This document shows positions 1 through 10,169 of a stretch of 64,000 bases of DNA, piece after piece. Positions within the stretch are counted from its first letter, which is position 1. Every line of letters starts with the position of its first letter. Position numbers and translations under genes: made by a program. The stretch lies in NCBI RefSeq assembly GCF_017922435.1, contig NZ_VDEZ01000002.1, positions 496,001 to 560,000 of the forward strand, in the 5' to 3' direction. The notes beneath the pieces are model-generated. The model had not been told where the DNA came from and made no database searches. It was given only the letters and a program-made list of their open reading frames with translations. Source of the DNA: Thalassospira sp. ER-Se-21-Dark. GTDB taxonomy: Bacteria > Pseudomonadota > Alphaproteobacteria > Rhodospirillales > Thalassospiraceae.

Positions 1-62
1 GTGTGCATCTCAAGGGCGAAGCCGTGCAGTATCTCAAAGGGGAAATGACGGTTCCGGCGTGA
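1..62 (+). CDS. C-terminal end of an unidentified protein (truncated by window edge)
   Basis: The reading frame starting at base 3 is open to a TGA at 60-62 and encodes 19 residues ending in GEMTVPA. It is followed within 30 bases by a rho-independent terminator, which fits the natural end of a gene. The fragment is too short to name a family; the other two frames do not end so neatly before the terminator. Presence of a coding end here is inferred, not proven. Confidence 0.45.
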   Translation, partial: VHLKGEAVQYLKGEMTVPA

Positions 63-91
63 TTGGCTTGGCGGTGTCGGGCAATGAATTC

Positions 92-129
92 AAAAGGGCG
101 GGCAATCTGGTATTTGCCCGCCTTTCCTT
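92..129 (+). terminator. Rho-independent terminator of the leftmost gene
   Basis: Inverted repeat AAAGGGCGGGCAA / TTGCCCGCCTTT with a short loop, followed by a T-rich stretch. It lies just after the TGA at 60-62 and before the promoter of the permease gene, so it probably separates the two transcription units. Confidence 0.7.
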
Positions 130-206
130 GTTCAAGGGGGCTGCATTCTGTTTTGGGGTATTCTACCGACTAATCCGCATTCGAACTGATTTGCTTTGTT
201 TTTTTA

Positions 207-235
207 TTGACCGCGCTATAGGGCTTTCGTCTAAG
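207..235 (+). promoter_or_regulatory. Candidate sigma-70 type promoter for the DASS permease
   Basis: TTGACC at 207-212 and TCTAAG at 230-235 are separated by 17 bases. The pair lies about 95 bases upstream of the chosen GTG start of the permease gene and downstream of the preceding terminator. Assignment rests only on hexamer similarity and position. Confidence 0.4.
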
Positions 236-329
236 TAAAAGGCAAAATGAAACGATTGTGGACAGATCTCGCCAGTGCAAAGGTGCGCGATAACCGCAAG
301 AATGCAGGCTTTACAGGGGAAAGTTTATC

Positions 330-2201
330 GTGCTCGAAAGTGTTGTTGCCAGTTCTGCAACGCCGATGCAGATGTGGGTGGTCCTTGCACTCGTTGCCGG
401 ATCGCTTGTTCTGTATGGGTTGGAGCGTATCTCGCTCGAACTGACCAGTATTGCCCTTATCGCAACGCTTTTGCTTTTCTTTGATTTTTTCCCGCTGCTT
501 GATGCGGATGGTGAAAACCTGATGGGGCCTGCCACGGTCATGTCGGGCTTTGCCAACCCGGCCTTGCTGACGGTGTTGTCCTTGCTGGTTGTCGGGCAGG
601 GAATGGTCCTGACCGGCGGGGTCAGTTACATCGCCGGTCTGATTACCGAACATGGCGGCAAGAATGCCTCGGTTGCGATTTTTGTCGGGTTGTTCGTTGT
701 GATGGTATTGTCGGCCTTCCTGAACAATACGCCGGTTGTTGTTATCTTTATCCCGATTATTCAGGCACTCGCCGAGCGTATTGAACGTTCCCCGTCAGCA
801 TTGATGATCCCGCTTTCCTATGCCGCGATCCTTGGCGGCATGACGACCCTGATCGGTTCATCGACCAACCTTCTGGTGTCTAGTTCCCTGATCGAACTCG
901 GCATGCCGGGGCTTGAATTCTTTGAATTCACAACGATTGGCAGCGTGCTTGCCCTGACCGGCTTTGTCTATGTCCTTTTGATTGCGCCGCGCCTGCTTCC
1001 GGCCTTGGCATCTATGCGCAGCAAACTTGCCAATCCCGATAGCAGCGGCAAGCAGTTCATCGCCCAGATCACGGTTGGGCCAGCGGCGAACATGATTGGC
1101 ACCAAGCCGGTTGCCGGGTTCTTCAAGAACCTGCCCAATATCACCGTTCAGATGATTGTTCGGCGCGAACATGCTGAACTGCCGCCGTTTGAAGACGATA
1201 TGGAAATTCAGGCGGGCGACGTTCTAGTGGTTGCCGCCACCCGCAAGGCACTGACCGAGGCTCTGCAAAAGGATCCGGGATTGTTGCATTCAGACGCCGC
1301 CGCCGTTGGTGCAGACGGTGACGAAACCCCGCAGAAATCCACGCAGTTGTTGGCCGAGGTCATGTTGCCGCCAGGGTCGCGCCTGATTGGCTTTAACCTT
1401 GAGCAGATCGGGTTCCGGTATCAGTACAAGTGCCTTGTGCTTGGTATCCAGCGTCGTTCGCGCATGATCCGAAGCCAGATGACCGAGATCCGGCTTGAGG
1501 CCGGGGACGTTTTGCTGGTGCAGGGACGATCAGAGGATGTCGAGGCCCTTCGTACCATCCGCGACGTTGTGTTGCTGGAATGGTCGACCAGAACCTTGCC
1601 CCGTCCATTCCACGCGCGTAGGGCAGCAGCCATATTCCTTGGCGTGATTGCGCTTGCTGCGACCGGTGTCGTGCCGATCATGGTTTCAAGCTTTATTGGT
1701 GCCGGATTGATGATCGCATCTGGCGCGCTTAATTTGCGTCAGGCATCGCGCGCAATTGATCGCAAAATCGTTTTGCTTGTTGCTGCTGCACTTGCCCTTG
1801 GTAATGCGTTGCAATTGACCGGCGGCGCAGAATTCGTTGCCGATCAGTTGTTGGCGGCAACCCGCGGCGCACCCGCACCGGTTATTTTGTCGCTGTTCTT
1901 CCTGATTGTGGCGGGCTTCACCAACGTTCTGTCCAACAATGCCTGTGCGGTTCTGTTTACGCCCATCGGTATCGGCATGGCCCAGCAACTTGGCGTGGAG
2001 CCACATGTGTTTGCGATTGCGGTGGTGATGGCGGCCAACTGTTCGTTTGCATCGCCGGTCGGGTATCAAACCAACCTTCTTGTCATGGGGCCAGGGCACT
2101 ATCGGTTTATCGACTTCCTGAAGGCAGGCACACCGCTGATCATTATTCTTTGGATTGCGTTCAGCCTGTTTGCGCCTTGGTATTACGACATCCCGTTCTA
2201 A
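330..2201 (+). CDS. SLC13/DASS family anion permease with two RCK_C (TrkA-C) domains
   Basis: Integral inner-membrane permease of 623 residues of the CitT/ArsB-like SLC13 group, expected to import a divalent anion such as sulfate or a dicarboxylate. Two blocks of hydrophobic helices (about 13-225 and 425-620) flank a hydrophilic middle carrying two TrkA-C-type domains (about 235-300 and 335-410), each with the typical AGDVLVV or AGDVLLV strand. The repeated helical-hairpin signatures FLNNTPVVVIFIP and the matching VLSNNACAVLFTPIG are visible. RCK_C domains in this family are thought to sense ligands and gate transport. The GTG start at 330 is preceded by AGGGGA. The gene is alone in its unit, after a terminator and before serC. 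Substrate cannot be read from sequence. Confidence 0.85.
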   Translation: MLESVVASSATPMQMWVVLALVAGSLVLYGLERISLELTSIALIATLLLFFDFFPLLDADGENLMGPATVMSGFANPALLTVLSLLVVGQGMVLTGGVSYIAGLITEHGGKNASVAIFVGLFVVMVLSAFLNNTPVVVIFIPIIQALAERIERSPSALMIPLSYAAILGGMTTLIGSSTNLLVSSSLIELGMPGLEFFEFTTIGSVLALTGFVYVLLIAPRLLPALASMRSKLANPDSSGKQFIAQITVGPAANMIGTKPVAGFFKNLPNITVQMIVRREHAELPPFEDDMEIQAGDVLVVAATRKALTEALQKDPGLLHSDAAAVGADGDETPQKSTQLLAEVMLPPGSRLIGFNLEQIGFRYQYKCLVLGIQRRSRMIRSQMTEIRLEAGDVLLVQGRSEDVEALRTIRDVVLLEWSTRTLPRPFHARRAAAIFLGVIALAATGVVPIMVSSFIGAGLMIASGALNLRQASRAIDRKIVLLVAAALALGNALQLTGGAEFVADQLLAATRGAPAPVILSLFFLIVAGFTNVLSNNACAVLFTPIGIGMAQQLGVEPHVFAIAVVMAANCSFASPVGYQTNLLVMGPGHYRFIDFLKAGTPLIIILWIAFSLFAPWYYDIPF

Positions 2202-2283
2202 GGCGCATAAACCAAAGAATGATTGTTTGCGGCGGTTCGTTTCAGCCATGCAAAAATGGCTGTCATGTCTGTGTGGAAGGCGT

Positions 2284-2311
2284 TTGACTTTTGCCTTTGG
2301 GGCAATAGGAT
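2284..2311 (+). promoter_or_regulatory. Candidate sigma-70 type promoter for serC
   Basis: TTGACT at 2284-2289 and TAGGAT at 2306-2311 with 16 bases between. It lies about 65 bases before the serC ATG in the 173-base gap after the permease gene. Hexamer match only. Confidence 0.4.
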
Positions 2312-2374
2312 CGGGTCGCTTGAATATTCTAAACCAACCTGCATTGGTTATCCTTCTTTCTCAGGAACTTACAG

Positions 2375-3556
<1,182 letters not shown>

Positions 3557-3620
3557 GAAATAATTCGTACGTATTATTTGCGTTACAGGGTTTTTCCCCG
3601 TTGCTCTGTCCGGCACAACG

Positions 3621-3665
3621 CGGTAGTAACCGCTACCGGATAGTGAGCCCTGAGCGTTGCTCGGG
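3621..3665 (+). other. Two adjacent small hairpins in the serC-hisZ spacer
   Basis: CGGTAG-N6-CTACCG at 3621-3638 and CCTGAGC-GTT-GCTCGGG (one G-T pair) at 3649-3665. Neither is followed by a T run, so they are not classical terminators. They could be processing, stability or leader structures before hisZ; function unknown. Confidence 0.35.
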
Positions 3666-3712
3666 ATATTATCAATTTAAATCTGCGCGCCTCGTCCGGG
3701 AAAGCACACAAA

Positions 3713-4879
3713 ATGACCGAACTTGCCAGGAAAGCTCTTTTGCCCGCCGGCCTGCAGGATGTCCTGCCAGGAACCGCTGCACGGGAAGCTGAAATCCGTG
3801 AAAAGCTGATGGCCAGTCTGGCGCATGCAGGCTATGACCGCGTGAAAACCCCACTGGTCGAGTTCGAAGAAAGCTTGCTTGAAGGTGCTGCACCGGAATT
3901 GTCGACCCAGACGTTCCGTTTGATGGACCCTGAGTCCCGCCGCATGATGGGCGTTCGTTCCGATATGACACCCCAGGTCGGACGCATTGCAGCGACCCGT
4001 CTGGTTGATGCACCCCGTCCTCTTCGTCTTTCCTATTCCGGCGATGTCTTGCGGATCAAGGGATCGCATCTGCGCCCGGAACGCCAGTTTGCACAGGTCG
4101 GTGCCGAGTTGATCGGTGTGTCGAGTGCTGCTGCTGATACCGAGATTGTTCTGCTTGCGCTCGAAGCTTTGGAAAGCATCGGTTTGGCCGATGTCTCGGT
4201 TGACCTTAATTTGCCAACACTCCCGGTTCGTCTTTTTGATGCCTTTGGTGTGTCGCGCGATGACCGTGAAGTATTGACCGAGGCGCTTGAACGGCGTGAT
4301 GTCGCGGCCCTTCGTGCTGCCGATGGCAAAGTTACCGGTGTTCTGGTTGCCTTGCTTGAGGCCGCTGGCCCGGCACAGTCAGCTTTGCCGAAACTCAAAA
4401 AACTCGAACTGCCGCTTGGTGCATCCGAGGAACTTTATCGCCTGATCGATGTTGCTGAACGCGTTCTGGCGTCCGGCCTTGACGCAGCGCTCACCATTGA
4501 TCCGGTCGAGATGGCTGGTTTCCGCTATCAGACCGGCGTCAGCTTTACGCTGTTTGCGCGCAACGTACGTGGCGAAATCGGCCGCGGTGGCCGTTATCGT
4601 GCCGGGGGTGCCTCGGGCGAAGCCGCAACAGGTATGTCGCTTTATATGGACAGCATTTTGCGTGGTCTTCCAGATGCCGAGCCGGTTGATCGTGTTTATC
4701 TGCCGCTTGGAACGCCACAGCGTGAAGCGCGCAAATTGCGCGCAGAAGGCCATTACACCGTTGCCGCCCTTGAAGGTGCGGCCGAGGCCAAAACCGAAGC
4801 CGCCGCACGCATCGAAGCGCAAGGCATGGGCTGTAATCATATTTATATCGGCGGTCAGGTTGTGCCGCTGAACGCCTAA
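3713..4879 (+). CDS. hisZ: ATP phosphoribosyltransferase regulatory subunit HisZ
   Basis: Class II aminoacyl-tRNA-synthetase-like protein (388 residues) that pairs with a short-form HisG catalytic subunit in the first step of histidine synthesis; it does not charge tRNA. The synthetase-type core shows motif-like stretches such as [20 protein letters not shown], the motif-2-like [20 protein letters not shown] and the late [10 protein letters not shown]. It lacks the C-terminal anticodon-binding domain of true HisRS. Its presence predicts a short HisG elsewhere in the genome. purA follows after 35 bases and is probably co-transcribed, an arrangement common in Alphaproteobacteria. ATG start; the upstream ribosome-binding site (GGGAAAGC) is moderate. 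Confidence 0.93.
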   Translation: MTELARKALLPAGLQDVLPGTAAREAEIREKLMASLAHAGYDRVKTPLVEFEESLLEGAAPELSTQTFRLMDPESRRMMGVRSDMTPQVGRIAATRLVDAPRPLRLSYSGDVLRIKGSHLRPERQFAQVGAELIGVSSAAADTEIVLLALEALESIGLADVSVDLNLPTLPVRLFDAFGVSRDDREVLTEALERRDVAALRAADGKVTGVLVALLEAAGPAQSALPKLKKLELPLGASEELYRLIDVAERVLASGLDAALTIDPVEMAGFRYQTGVSFTLFARNVRGEIGRGGRYRAGGASGEAATGMSLYMDSILRGLPDAEPVDRVYLPLGTPQREARKLRAEGHYTVAALEGAAEAKTEAAARIEAQGMGCNHIYIGGQVVPLNA

Positions 4880-4914
4880 TCGAACGAACTTTTTATCGCG
4901 CAAGGAGTTTTGCG

Positions 4915-6210
4915 ATGACCAATGTTGCCGTGATCGGTTCCCAGTGGGGGGACGAAGGTAAAGGCAAGATCGTCGACTGGCTGTCCGAACGGGCAGACGT
5001 TGTTGTGCGTTTCCAGGGTGGTCACAACGCCGGTCATACTTTGGTGATCGACGGAACCACCTATAAACTGAGCCTGCTGCCGTCAGGTATCGTCCGTGAA
5101 AATAAACTTTCGGTGATCGGCAACGGCGTTGTTGTTGATCCGTGGGCGCTGCTTGCCGAAATCGGCCGCCTGAAAGAGCAGGGTGTGGACATCACCCCGG
5201 AAAACCTGCGTCTGGCTGAAAATGCCTGCCTGATCCTGCCACTGCATGGCAATCTTGATCGTGCGCGCGAAGCGGCTGCTTCGGGCGACAACAAGATCGG
5301 CACCACCGGTCGTGGCATTGGCCCGGCATATGAAGACCGCGTTGGTCGCCGTGCGATCCGCGTAGGTGATCTGGCAGACACTGATCTTCTTGAAGCCAAG
5401 GTCGAAAACCTTCTGACGCACCATAACGCGCTTTTGCGTGGTCTCGGCCAGCCGGAAGTCGACGGTGCGGAACTGCTTGCGCAGCTTAAGGAAATCGCAC
5501 CGAAAATCCTGCCGTTTTCCGACACTGTCTGGAAGTCGCTTAATCAGTTCAAGGAAGCGGGTAAACGCATCCTGTTCGAAGGTGCACAGGGCACCATGCT
5601 TGATGTCGATCACGGCACGTATCCGTTTGTGACCTCGTCGAACACTGTTTCCGGTCAGGCTGCTGCTGGCTCTGGTATGGGCCCGTCGGGCGTTGGTTAT
5701 GTTCTGGGTATCACCAAGGCATACACCACCCGTGTTGGTGAAGGTCCGTTCCCGTCCGAACTGTTTGATGAAGACGGCGAACGTCTTGGTCAGCGCGGTC
5801 ACGAGTTCGGTGTTGTCACCGGCCGTAAGCGTCGTTGCGGCTGGTTTGATGCGGCCCTTGTCCGTCAGTCGGTCAAGGTCAACGGCATCACCGGTATTGC
5901 GCTTACCAAGCTGGACGTTCTTGATGGCTTTGATGAAATCAAGATCTGCACCGGTTACGACATTGATGGCAAAATCTATGATCATCTGCCGGCCAACCAG
6001 CGTCTGCAGGCAAAAGCCAAGCCGGTTTACGAAACCATCGACGGCTGGTCGGAAACGACCATGGGTGCGCGTAGCTGGGCCGACCTTCCGGCAACGGCGA
6101 TCAAATATGTTCGCCGCATCGAAGAGCTGATTGAAGCGCCGGTTGCGCTTCTGTCAACCAGCCCGGAGCGCGATGACACCATTCTGGTACACGATCCGTT
6201 CAGCGCCTGA
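4915..6210 (+). CDS. purA: Adenylosuccinate synthetase
   Basis: GTP-dependent enzyme (431 residues) joining IMP and aspartate to give adenylosuccinate, the first committed step to AMP. The N-terminal P-loop-like [11 protein letters not shown] carries the catalytic Asp13, and GGHNAGHT carries His41. Further family signatures are [14 protein letters not shown] for IMP binding and the C-terminal [11 protein letters not shown]. The start is fixed by an AAGGAG ribosome-binding site eight bases upstream. Last gene of the serC-hisZ-purA run, closed by a strong terminator 25 bases after the stop. Confidence 0.98.
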   Translation: MTNVAVIGSQWGDEGKGKIVDWLSERADVVVRFQGGHNAGHTLVIDGTTYKLSLLPSGIVRENKLSVIGNGVVVDPWALLAEIGRLKEQGVDITPENLRLAENACLILPLHGNLDRAREAAASGDNKIGTTGRGIGPAYEDRVGRRAIRVGDLADTDLLEAKVENLLTHHNALLRGLGQPEVDGAELLAQLKEIAPKILPFSDTVWKSLNQFKEAGKRILFEGAQGTMLDVDHGTYPFVTSSNTVSGQAAAGSGMGPSGVGYVLGITKAYTTRVGEGPFPSELFDEDGERLGQRGHEFGVVTGRKRRCGWFDAALVRQSVKVNGITGIALTKLDVLDGFDEIKICTGYDIDGKIYDHLPANQRLQAKAKPVYETIDGWSETTMGARSWADLPATAIKYVRRIEELIEAPVALLSTSPERDDTILVHDPFSA

Positions 6211-6235
6211 TTGCCTGAATTTACGAACTTCGAAA

Positions 6236-6264
6236 GCCACCAGTTTATGACTGGTGGCTTTTTT
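6236..6264 (+). terminator. Rho-independent terminator after purA
   Basis: Perfect 8-bp stem GCCACCAG / CTGGTGGC with a 7-base loop and six T residues directly after it. Confidence 0.9.
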
Positions 6265-6456
6265 GTTTGCAGTTGCGGGGCTTACCGTTCATCCGTGACT
6301 GCGGCCGCGGGATAACAGCTTGCCGACAGGGGGGATCACAAGTATCGTTTTATCAACCTTTTGAGGATAGCGTTCTGAGGGTTAGGTCAGGAAGACTTTT
6401 GGCCCAAGTATGTGCGTCACTCAGGGAATGATAACCTGTAAAGAAATATCGGGACC

Positions 6457-8592
6457 ATGGCAGAGCAAGCAGAAGATCAGGAACAGGACGTTTCGAATGG
6501 TGCTGCGACAGGGCCGGTGATGGATGCACCGGGCGGTGGTGCATCTGCGCCTGAGGAACCCGAAGAAGCCCCTGAACTTGATGGTGTCGCAATCAATGCA
6601 GGCGGCAAAAGTGTCGAGATCGGCAATTTTCGCGTCTTTCTGGATTTGCGGATGCCCGAATTCGATATGGGCCACTGTAAGGCCTATTCGGCTGACAATC
6701 TCCGCCGGGAAGAGGGCAGCGCCTTTGCGCTGGTAACCGATCCTGTTCTTCCGACCCGCCATGACCATCTGACCTTCCTGGCCGGTATGCATATGGCCGG
6801 TCAGATTGACCTTATCGATTATGAAACCGCCTACTGGCCGCCAATTGGTCGCAAGACGATGGTGCTTTTCTATGAAAAGCCGGCAGGCGGAAAGGTCGTC
6901 GCGCGCGAACACAAGAAACTCGCCATCGATGAGCATGATATTGCCACGGTTGTGGTCGAGCCGCTGATGAATGCCATGCAGGCATTCAGCGAGAAGGGGC
7001 TGGCACACCGCAATATTCGCGCCGATAACCTGTTCTTTGCCGATCCAATGCGTGAAAAGGTCGTGCTTGGCGATTGTGCCAGTGGACCGCCCGGTTATGA
7101 TCAGCCAGCTGTTTATGAGACCACAGCACGTATGAGTGCTGATCCTGCCGGTCGTGGTTCTGGCAATGCGACCGACGATTTTTACGCTCTTGGCATGACT
7201 TTGGCTGAGCTTGGCATTGGCCGCCAGCCACTCAAAAAGCTGAATGATCAGGAAATTATCGAACTTAAACTGGCCAAAGGGTCGTTTCAGGCAATCGCAT
7301 CACACGAAAAGCTGCCGCTTGTTCTGATTGAACCGGTCCGTGGTCTGTTGTGTGATGACCCCGAAGAACGCTGGGGCTTGGCCGAATTGAACGCATGGCT
7401 GGATGGAAGACGAACCAAGCCGGTTCAGGCCAATACTGAAAAACGCGCAGCGCGGTCTCAAAACCTGGCTGGTCGGGATTATTATACCGTGCGCTCATTG
7501 GCGCAGGGGATCGCCAAGAACTGGGTAACCGCGCTTGGCCCGTTGCGTGACAGCACGGTCGAAGTCTGGTTGCGGCGTGGCCTTGGTGATAATGATCGCG
7601 CCAAGGCGCTATCGGATGCCATGCGACAACTGCAGTGGGCCGGGACGGATAAACGGTCGGCAGAGGACGTGTTGGTTGCGCGGTCTATCCTGATTCTTGA
7701 TCCGGCGGGCCCGATCCGGTTCAAGGGCTTTTCGTCGATGGTCGACGGGCTTGGCTTCATGCTGTCCTATGATGTCCAACATGGAAAGGGGCCCCAACGT
7801 TTTGCCGACGTGATCGTGCGCGATATTCCATCTTTCTGGTTTGGCCGTCAGATGGGATACAGCCCCGAGGTCCAGAGGCAACAGCAGCTATACAAGAACC
7901 TGCGCTATTACATTCAGCAGCAAAGTGCCGGTTACGGGTATGAACGCTGCCTCTATGCGACCGTGCGCAACCAGCATTGCCTGAGTCCGCTGGTCGAAGA
8001 GGAATATGTCGTCGAGATCGCAGACCTGCTGCCAGCCCTTGAAAAGGCAGCCGAAACCGCATCTGAAGAAAGCTGGCCGGTGGATCGTCATATCGCCGCC
8101 TTCATCGCCGCTCGCCTCGAGGACGACGTCGAAGGGCAGTTGTTGGCGATGCAAAACCCGTCAGACGAGGTCGAATATAGCCGCGCAATAATCAGCATGC
8201 TGGCGATTGCGCAATGGCGTCATGGGCCGGACAATTTGCAGAACCTGTCGCATTGGGTTGCGCGTCTGATGGAACCGGCGATCAAGGTATTCCATAGCAA
8301 GGCACGTCGTGAACGGGTCGAGACCGAGATTCCCAAACTGGCCAAACGCGGCAACCTTGTCGAGCTGTACAACCTGATCAATGACGAACAGGAACGTCGC
8401 AAGGACCAGTCAGAGTTTGTCGAAGCCGTCGCGGAATATTCCGAAGCGGAAAGCGAAGTGTTTGATCTTGAATCGTCGGGGCCGGCCCGTATGGAGCTGG
8501 CCGAAAAGGTCGGGCAACAGGCGGCTGCTTTCGCGTCTACCATGATCGCACTACTGACAGTGTCCGCGCTGTTTTTGATGCATATCTTTTAA
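6457..8592 (+). CDS. Tail-anchored Ser/Thr protein kinase-like protein, probable pseudokinase
   Basis: 711-residue protein: acidic, Ala/Pro-rich N-terminus (1-50), a divergent protein kinase fold (about 55-395), a long helical region rich in charged residues (about 400-680) and one hydrophobic C-terminal helix (about 688-708) predicting a tail anchor. The catalytic loop reads HRNIRADNLFF: the catalytic Asp of HRD is Asn186 and the loop Lys is Arg188, while Asn191 is kept. The DFG position reads GDCA (206-208), and the beta-3 Lys position appears to be Val93. ATDDFYALGM matches the subdomain IX Asp. These changes predict weak or no phosphotransfer, so a scaffold or sensor is likely. A three-helix membrane protein follows after 9 bases. 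ATG at 6457 is the first in frame; the RBS is weak. Confidence 0.75.
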   Translation: MAEQAEDQEQDVSNGAATGPVMDAPGGGASAPEEPEEAPELDGVAINAGGKSVEIGNFRVFLDLRMPEFDMGHCKAYSADNLRREEGSAFALVTDPVLPTRHDHLTFLAGMHMAGQIDLIDYETAYWPPIGRKTMVLFYEKPAGGKVVAREHKKLAIDEHDIATVVVEPLMNAMQAFSEKGLAHRNIRADNLFFADPMREKVVLGDCASGPPGYDQPAVYETTARMSADPAGRGSGNATDDFYALGMTLAELGIGRQPLKKLNDQEIIELKLAKGSFQAIASHEKLPLVLIEPVRGLLCDDPEERWGLAELNAWLDGRRTKPVQANTEKRAARSQNLAGRDYYTVRSLAQGIAKNWVTALGPLRDSTVEVWLRRGLGDNDRAKALSDAMRQLQWAGTDKRSAEDVLVARSILILDPAGPIRFKGFSSMVDGLGFMLSYDVQHGKGPQRFADVIVRDIPSFWFGRQMGYSPEVQRQQQLYKNLRYYIQQQSAGYGYERCLYATVRNQHCLSPLVEEEYVVEIADLLPALEKAAETASEESWPVDRHIAAFIAARLEDDVEGQLLAMQNPSDEVEYSRAIISMLAIAQWRHGPDNLQNLSHWVARLMEPAIKVFHSKARRERVETEIPKLAKRGNLVELYNLINDEQERRKDQSEFVEAVAEYSEAESEVFDLESSGPARMELAEKVGQQAAAFASTMIALLTVSALFLMHIF

Positions 8593-8601
8593 GGGATCGC
8601 C

Positions 8602-9087
8602 ATGGCAAAGGGTAAACGAGCAGGCACAAAAAAAGGCGGTCGCAGCGCATTTTCCGGCTTGTCGGTTATTGCATCCGCCGTGCTGCTGTTCATGGTCGCA
8701 CTTCCCACCTTTATCACGTTGACGGTTGGGCTTTTGCCATCCCTTGTGGCCTTTATCTTTGATCGCAGCGCGGGCAGGACGATGGCGCGGTGTGTCTTCG
8801 GTCTGAACTTTTCAGGGGTTGCGCCCTATATTCTGGAAGTATGGATGCAACCATCGCAAACGGTTGGTGGGGCAACACAGGCCGTTTTCCAGCCGCTGGC
8901 GCTGTCGATCATGTATGGGGCAGCTGGCCTTGGTTGGCTTCTATACCTCGCCATGCCGCCAATTGTTGCCAATGTTCTGAACCTGGCAGCCCAGCGTCGT
9001 GTCAGTGAATTGCGCAAGAAACAGCGCGGACTTATCAAAACCTGGGGCGATAGTCTGATCAAGGAAGTGGATCGGTCCGGGAACTGA
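8602..9087 (+). CDS. Small three-helix membrane protein, partner of the pseudokinase
   Basis: 161 residues with a very basic N-terminus (MAKGKRAGTKKGGR), hydrophobic segments near 18-54, 62-80 and 95-130, and a basic, charged C-terminal tail (RRVSELRKKQRG onward). I recognise no named domain. It begins 9 bases after the pseudokinase stop with GGGATC upstream of ATG, so both are translated from one message and may form a membrane complex. It converges on rpoH. Confidence 0.75.
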   Translation: MAKGKRAGTKKGGRSAFSGLSVIASAVLLFMVALPTFITLTVGLLPSLVAFIFDRSAGRTMARCVFGLNFSGVAPYILEVWMQPSQTVGGATQAVFQPLALSIMYGAAGLGWLLYLAMPPIVANVLNLAAQRRVSELRKKQRGLIKTWGDSLIKEVDRSGN

Positions 9088-9118
9088 TCACTGCGTGACT
9101 TGATTGAAAAAGACCATG

Positions 9119-9149
9119 CAAAAAGAAAGCGGCGGACATTGTCCGCCGC
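9119..9149 (-). terminator. Rho-independent terminator of rpoH
   Basis: Palindrome GCGGCGGAC-ATT-GTCCGCCGC at 9129-9149. On the minus strand it is followed by TTTCTTTTT, fitting the end of the rpoH message. On the plus strand there is no good T run, so it is mainly a minus-strand terminator. Confidence 0.75.
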
Positions 9150-9183
9150 AAGTTGTTTCAGAAGGGACGCAGAGCAGGCAGTA

Positions 9184-10050
9184 TTAGTGGGGCAGGTCCG
9201 TATGGATCGATTTGCGGACCTTTTCAAAGGCGCGTACTTCGATTTGGCGGATGCGCTCGCGCGAGATGCCATAGGCAAGGCTCAGGTTTTCAAGCGTGAC
9301 CGGGCTTTCAAGCAGGCGGCGCTGCGTCAGAATATCGCGCTCACGATCATTGAGATGCGACATCGCGTTCTTGAGCATGCTCATGCGCTGCAGGAATTCT
9401 TCACGCTTGCCATAAAGGGTTTCCTGGTCTTCGTCATCGCTTTCGATCCAGTCGACCCATTCACCGTCACCCTCAATACGGACCGGCGCATTCAGTGAGT
9501 GATCCGGACCGGCCAGGCGGCGGTTCATCATCACAACGTCATCTTCGGACACATTGAGTTTGGTCGCGATCAGCTCGACCTGTTCAGGTTGAAGGTCGCC
9601 TTCATCGATTGCCTGCATCTGGCTTTTGAGTTTGCGCAGGTTGAAGAACAGCTTTTTCTGTGCGGCAGTCGTGCCCATTTTCACAAGCGACCATGAATGC
9701 AGGATGTATTCCTGGATGGCGGCGCGTATCCACCACATTGCATATGTCGCAAGGCGGAAGCCCTTGTCCGGGTCGAAGCGTTTTACCGACTGCAGCAGGC
9801 CGACATTACCCTCGGAAATGAGTTCATTGATCGGCAGGCCATAACCGCGGTAGCTCATCGCGATCTTGGCGACCAGGCGCAAGTGGCTGGTAATCAGTTT
9901 TTCAGCAGATTTATCGCAATCCTTGTCCCGGAAATTGCAGGCATAGGTCGTTTCCTGTTCCGGGGTAAGCATCGGGTAGCGGCGTATACGTTGAAGGTAT
10001 ACCGTGAGACCATCTTGAGAGATAGTTGGAAGAGCGTTTCCTTGCTTCAT
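9184..10050 (-). CDS. rpoH: RNA polymerase heat-shock sigma factor sigma-32
   Basis: Group 3 sigma-70 family factor (288 residues from the chosen start) directing core polymerase to heat-shock promoters. Region 2 shows HLRLVAKIAMSYRGYGLP, the core-binding GNVGLLQSVKRFDPDKGFRL and the promoter-melting TYAMWWIRAAIQEYI. The RpoH box region is QKKLFFNLRKLKSQ. Region 4 carries the helix-turn-helix LENLSLAYGISRERIRQIE. An in-frame ATG 33 bases further upstream exists, but the ATG at 10050 has GGGAGG correctly spaced. Likely transcribed from the TTGACG/TATAAG promoter upstream; the leader contains inverted repeats that could hide the ribosome-binding site. Confidence 0.95.
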   Translation of the reverse strand: MKQGNALPTISQDGLTVYLQRIRRYPMLTPEQETTYACNFRDKDCDKSAEKLITSHLRLVAKIAMSYRGYGLPINELISEGNVGLLQSVKRFDPDKGFRLATYAMWWIRAAIQEYILHSWSLVKMGTTAAQKKLFFNLRKLKSQMQAIDEGDLQPEQVELIATKLNVSEDDVVMMNRRLAGPDHSLNAPVRIEGDGEWVDWIESDDEDQETLYGKREEFLQRMSMLKNAMSHLNDRERDILTQRRLLESPVTLENLSLAYGISRERIRQIEVRAFEKVRKSIHTDLPH

Positions 10051-10056
10051 CAAAGC

Positions 10057-10120
10057 CTCCCGTATTGCTTTCGAAAAGTGCATTTTACCCCTTGCACTTT
10101 TTAAGAGCTTATACGGGAGT
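10057..10120 (-). promoter_or_regulatory. Structured rpoH leader with possible Shine-Dalgarno sequestration
   Basis: On the minus strand, CTCCCGTAT (from 10120) is the exact reverse complement of ATACGGGAG (ending at 10057), which contains the ribosome-binding site. Between them AAAAGTGCA-N10-TGCACTTTT forms a second, nested hairpin. A short AAAGC/GCTTT pair also brackets the same SD. The outer pairing needs a transcript starting upstream of 10120; from the predicted near promoter only the inner structures would be present. Confidence 0.4.
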
Positions 10121-10135
10121 ATTAGAAACCGTCAA
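10108..10135 (-). promoter_or_regulatory. Candidate promoter of rpoH
   Basis: Minus-strand TTGACG (10130-10135) and TATAAG (10108-10113) separated by 16 bases, matching the alphaproteobacterial housekeeping consensus well. I see no convincing sigma-32 promoter in the short rluD-rpoH gap. Confidence 0.55.
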
Positions 10136-10169
10136 TGGAAAATTAGACAGTAAGGCTAGTATCAACTAT

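Noticed and set aside
247-444. Short plus-strand frame (65 codons) just before and overlapping the DASS permease
   Set aside because: Overlaps the permease N-terminus out of frame, with Cys/Arg-rich nonsense-like translation; treated as leader sequence.
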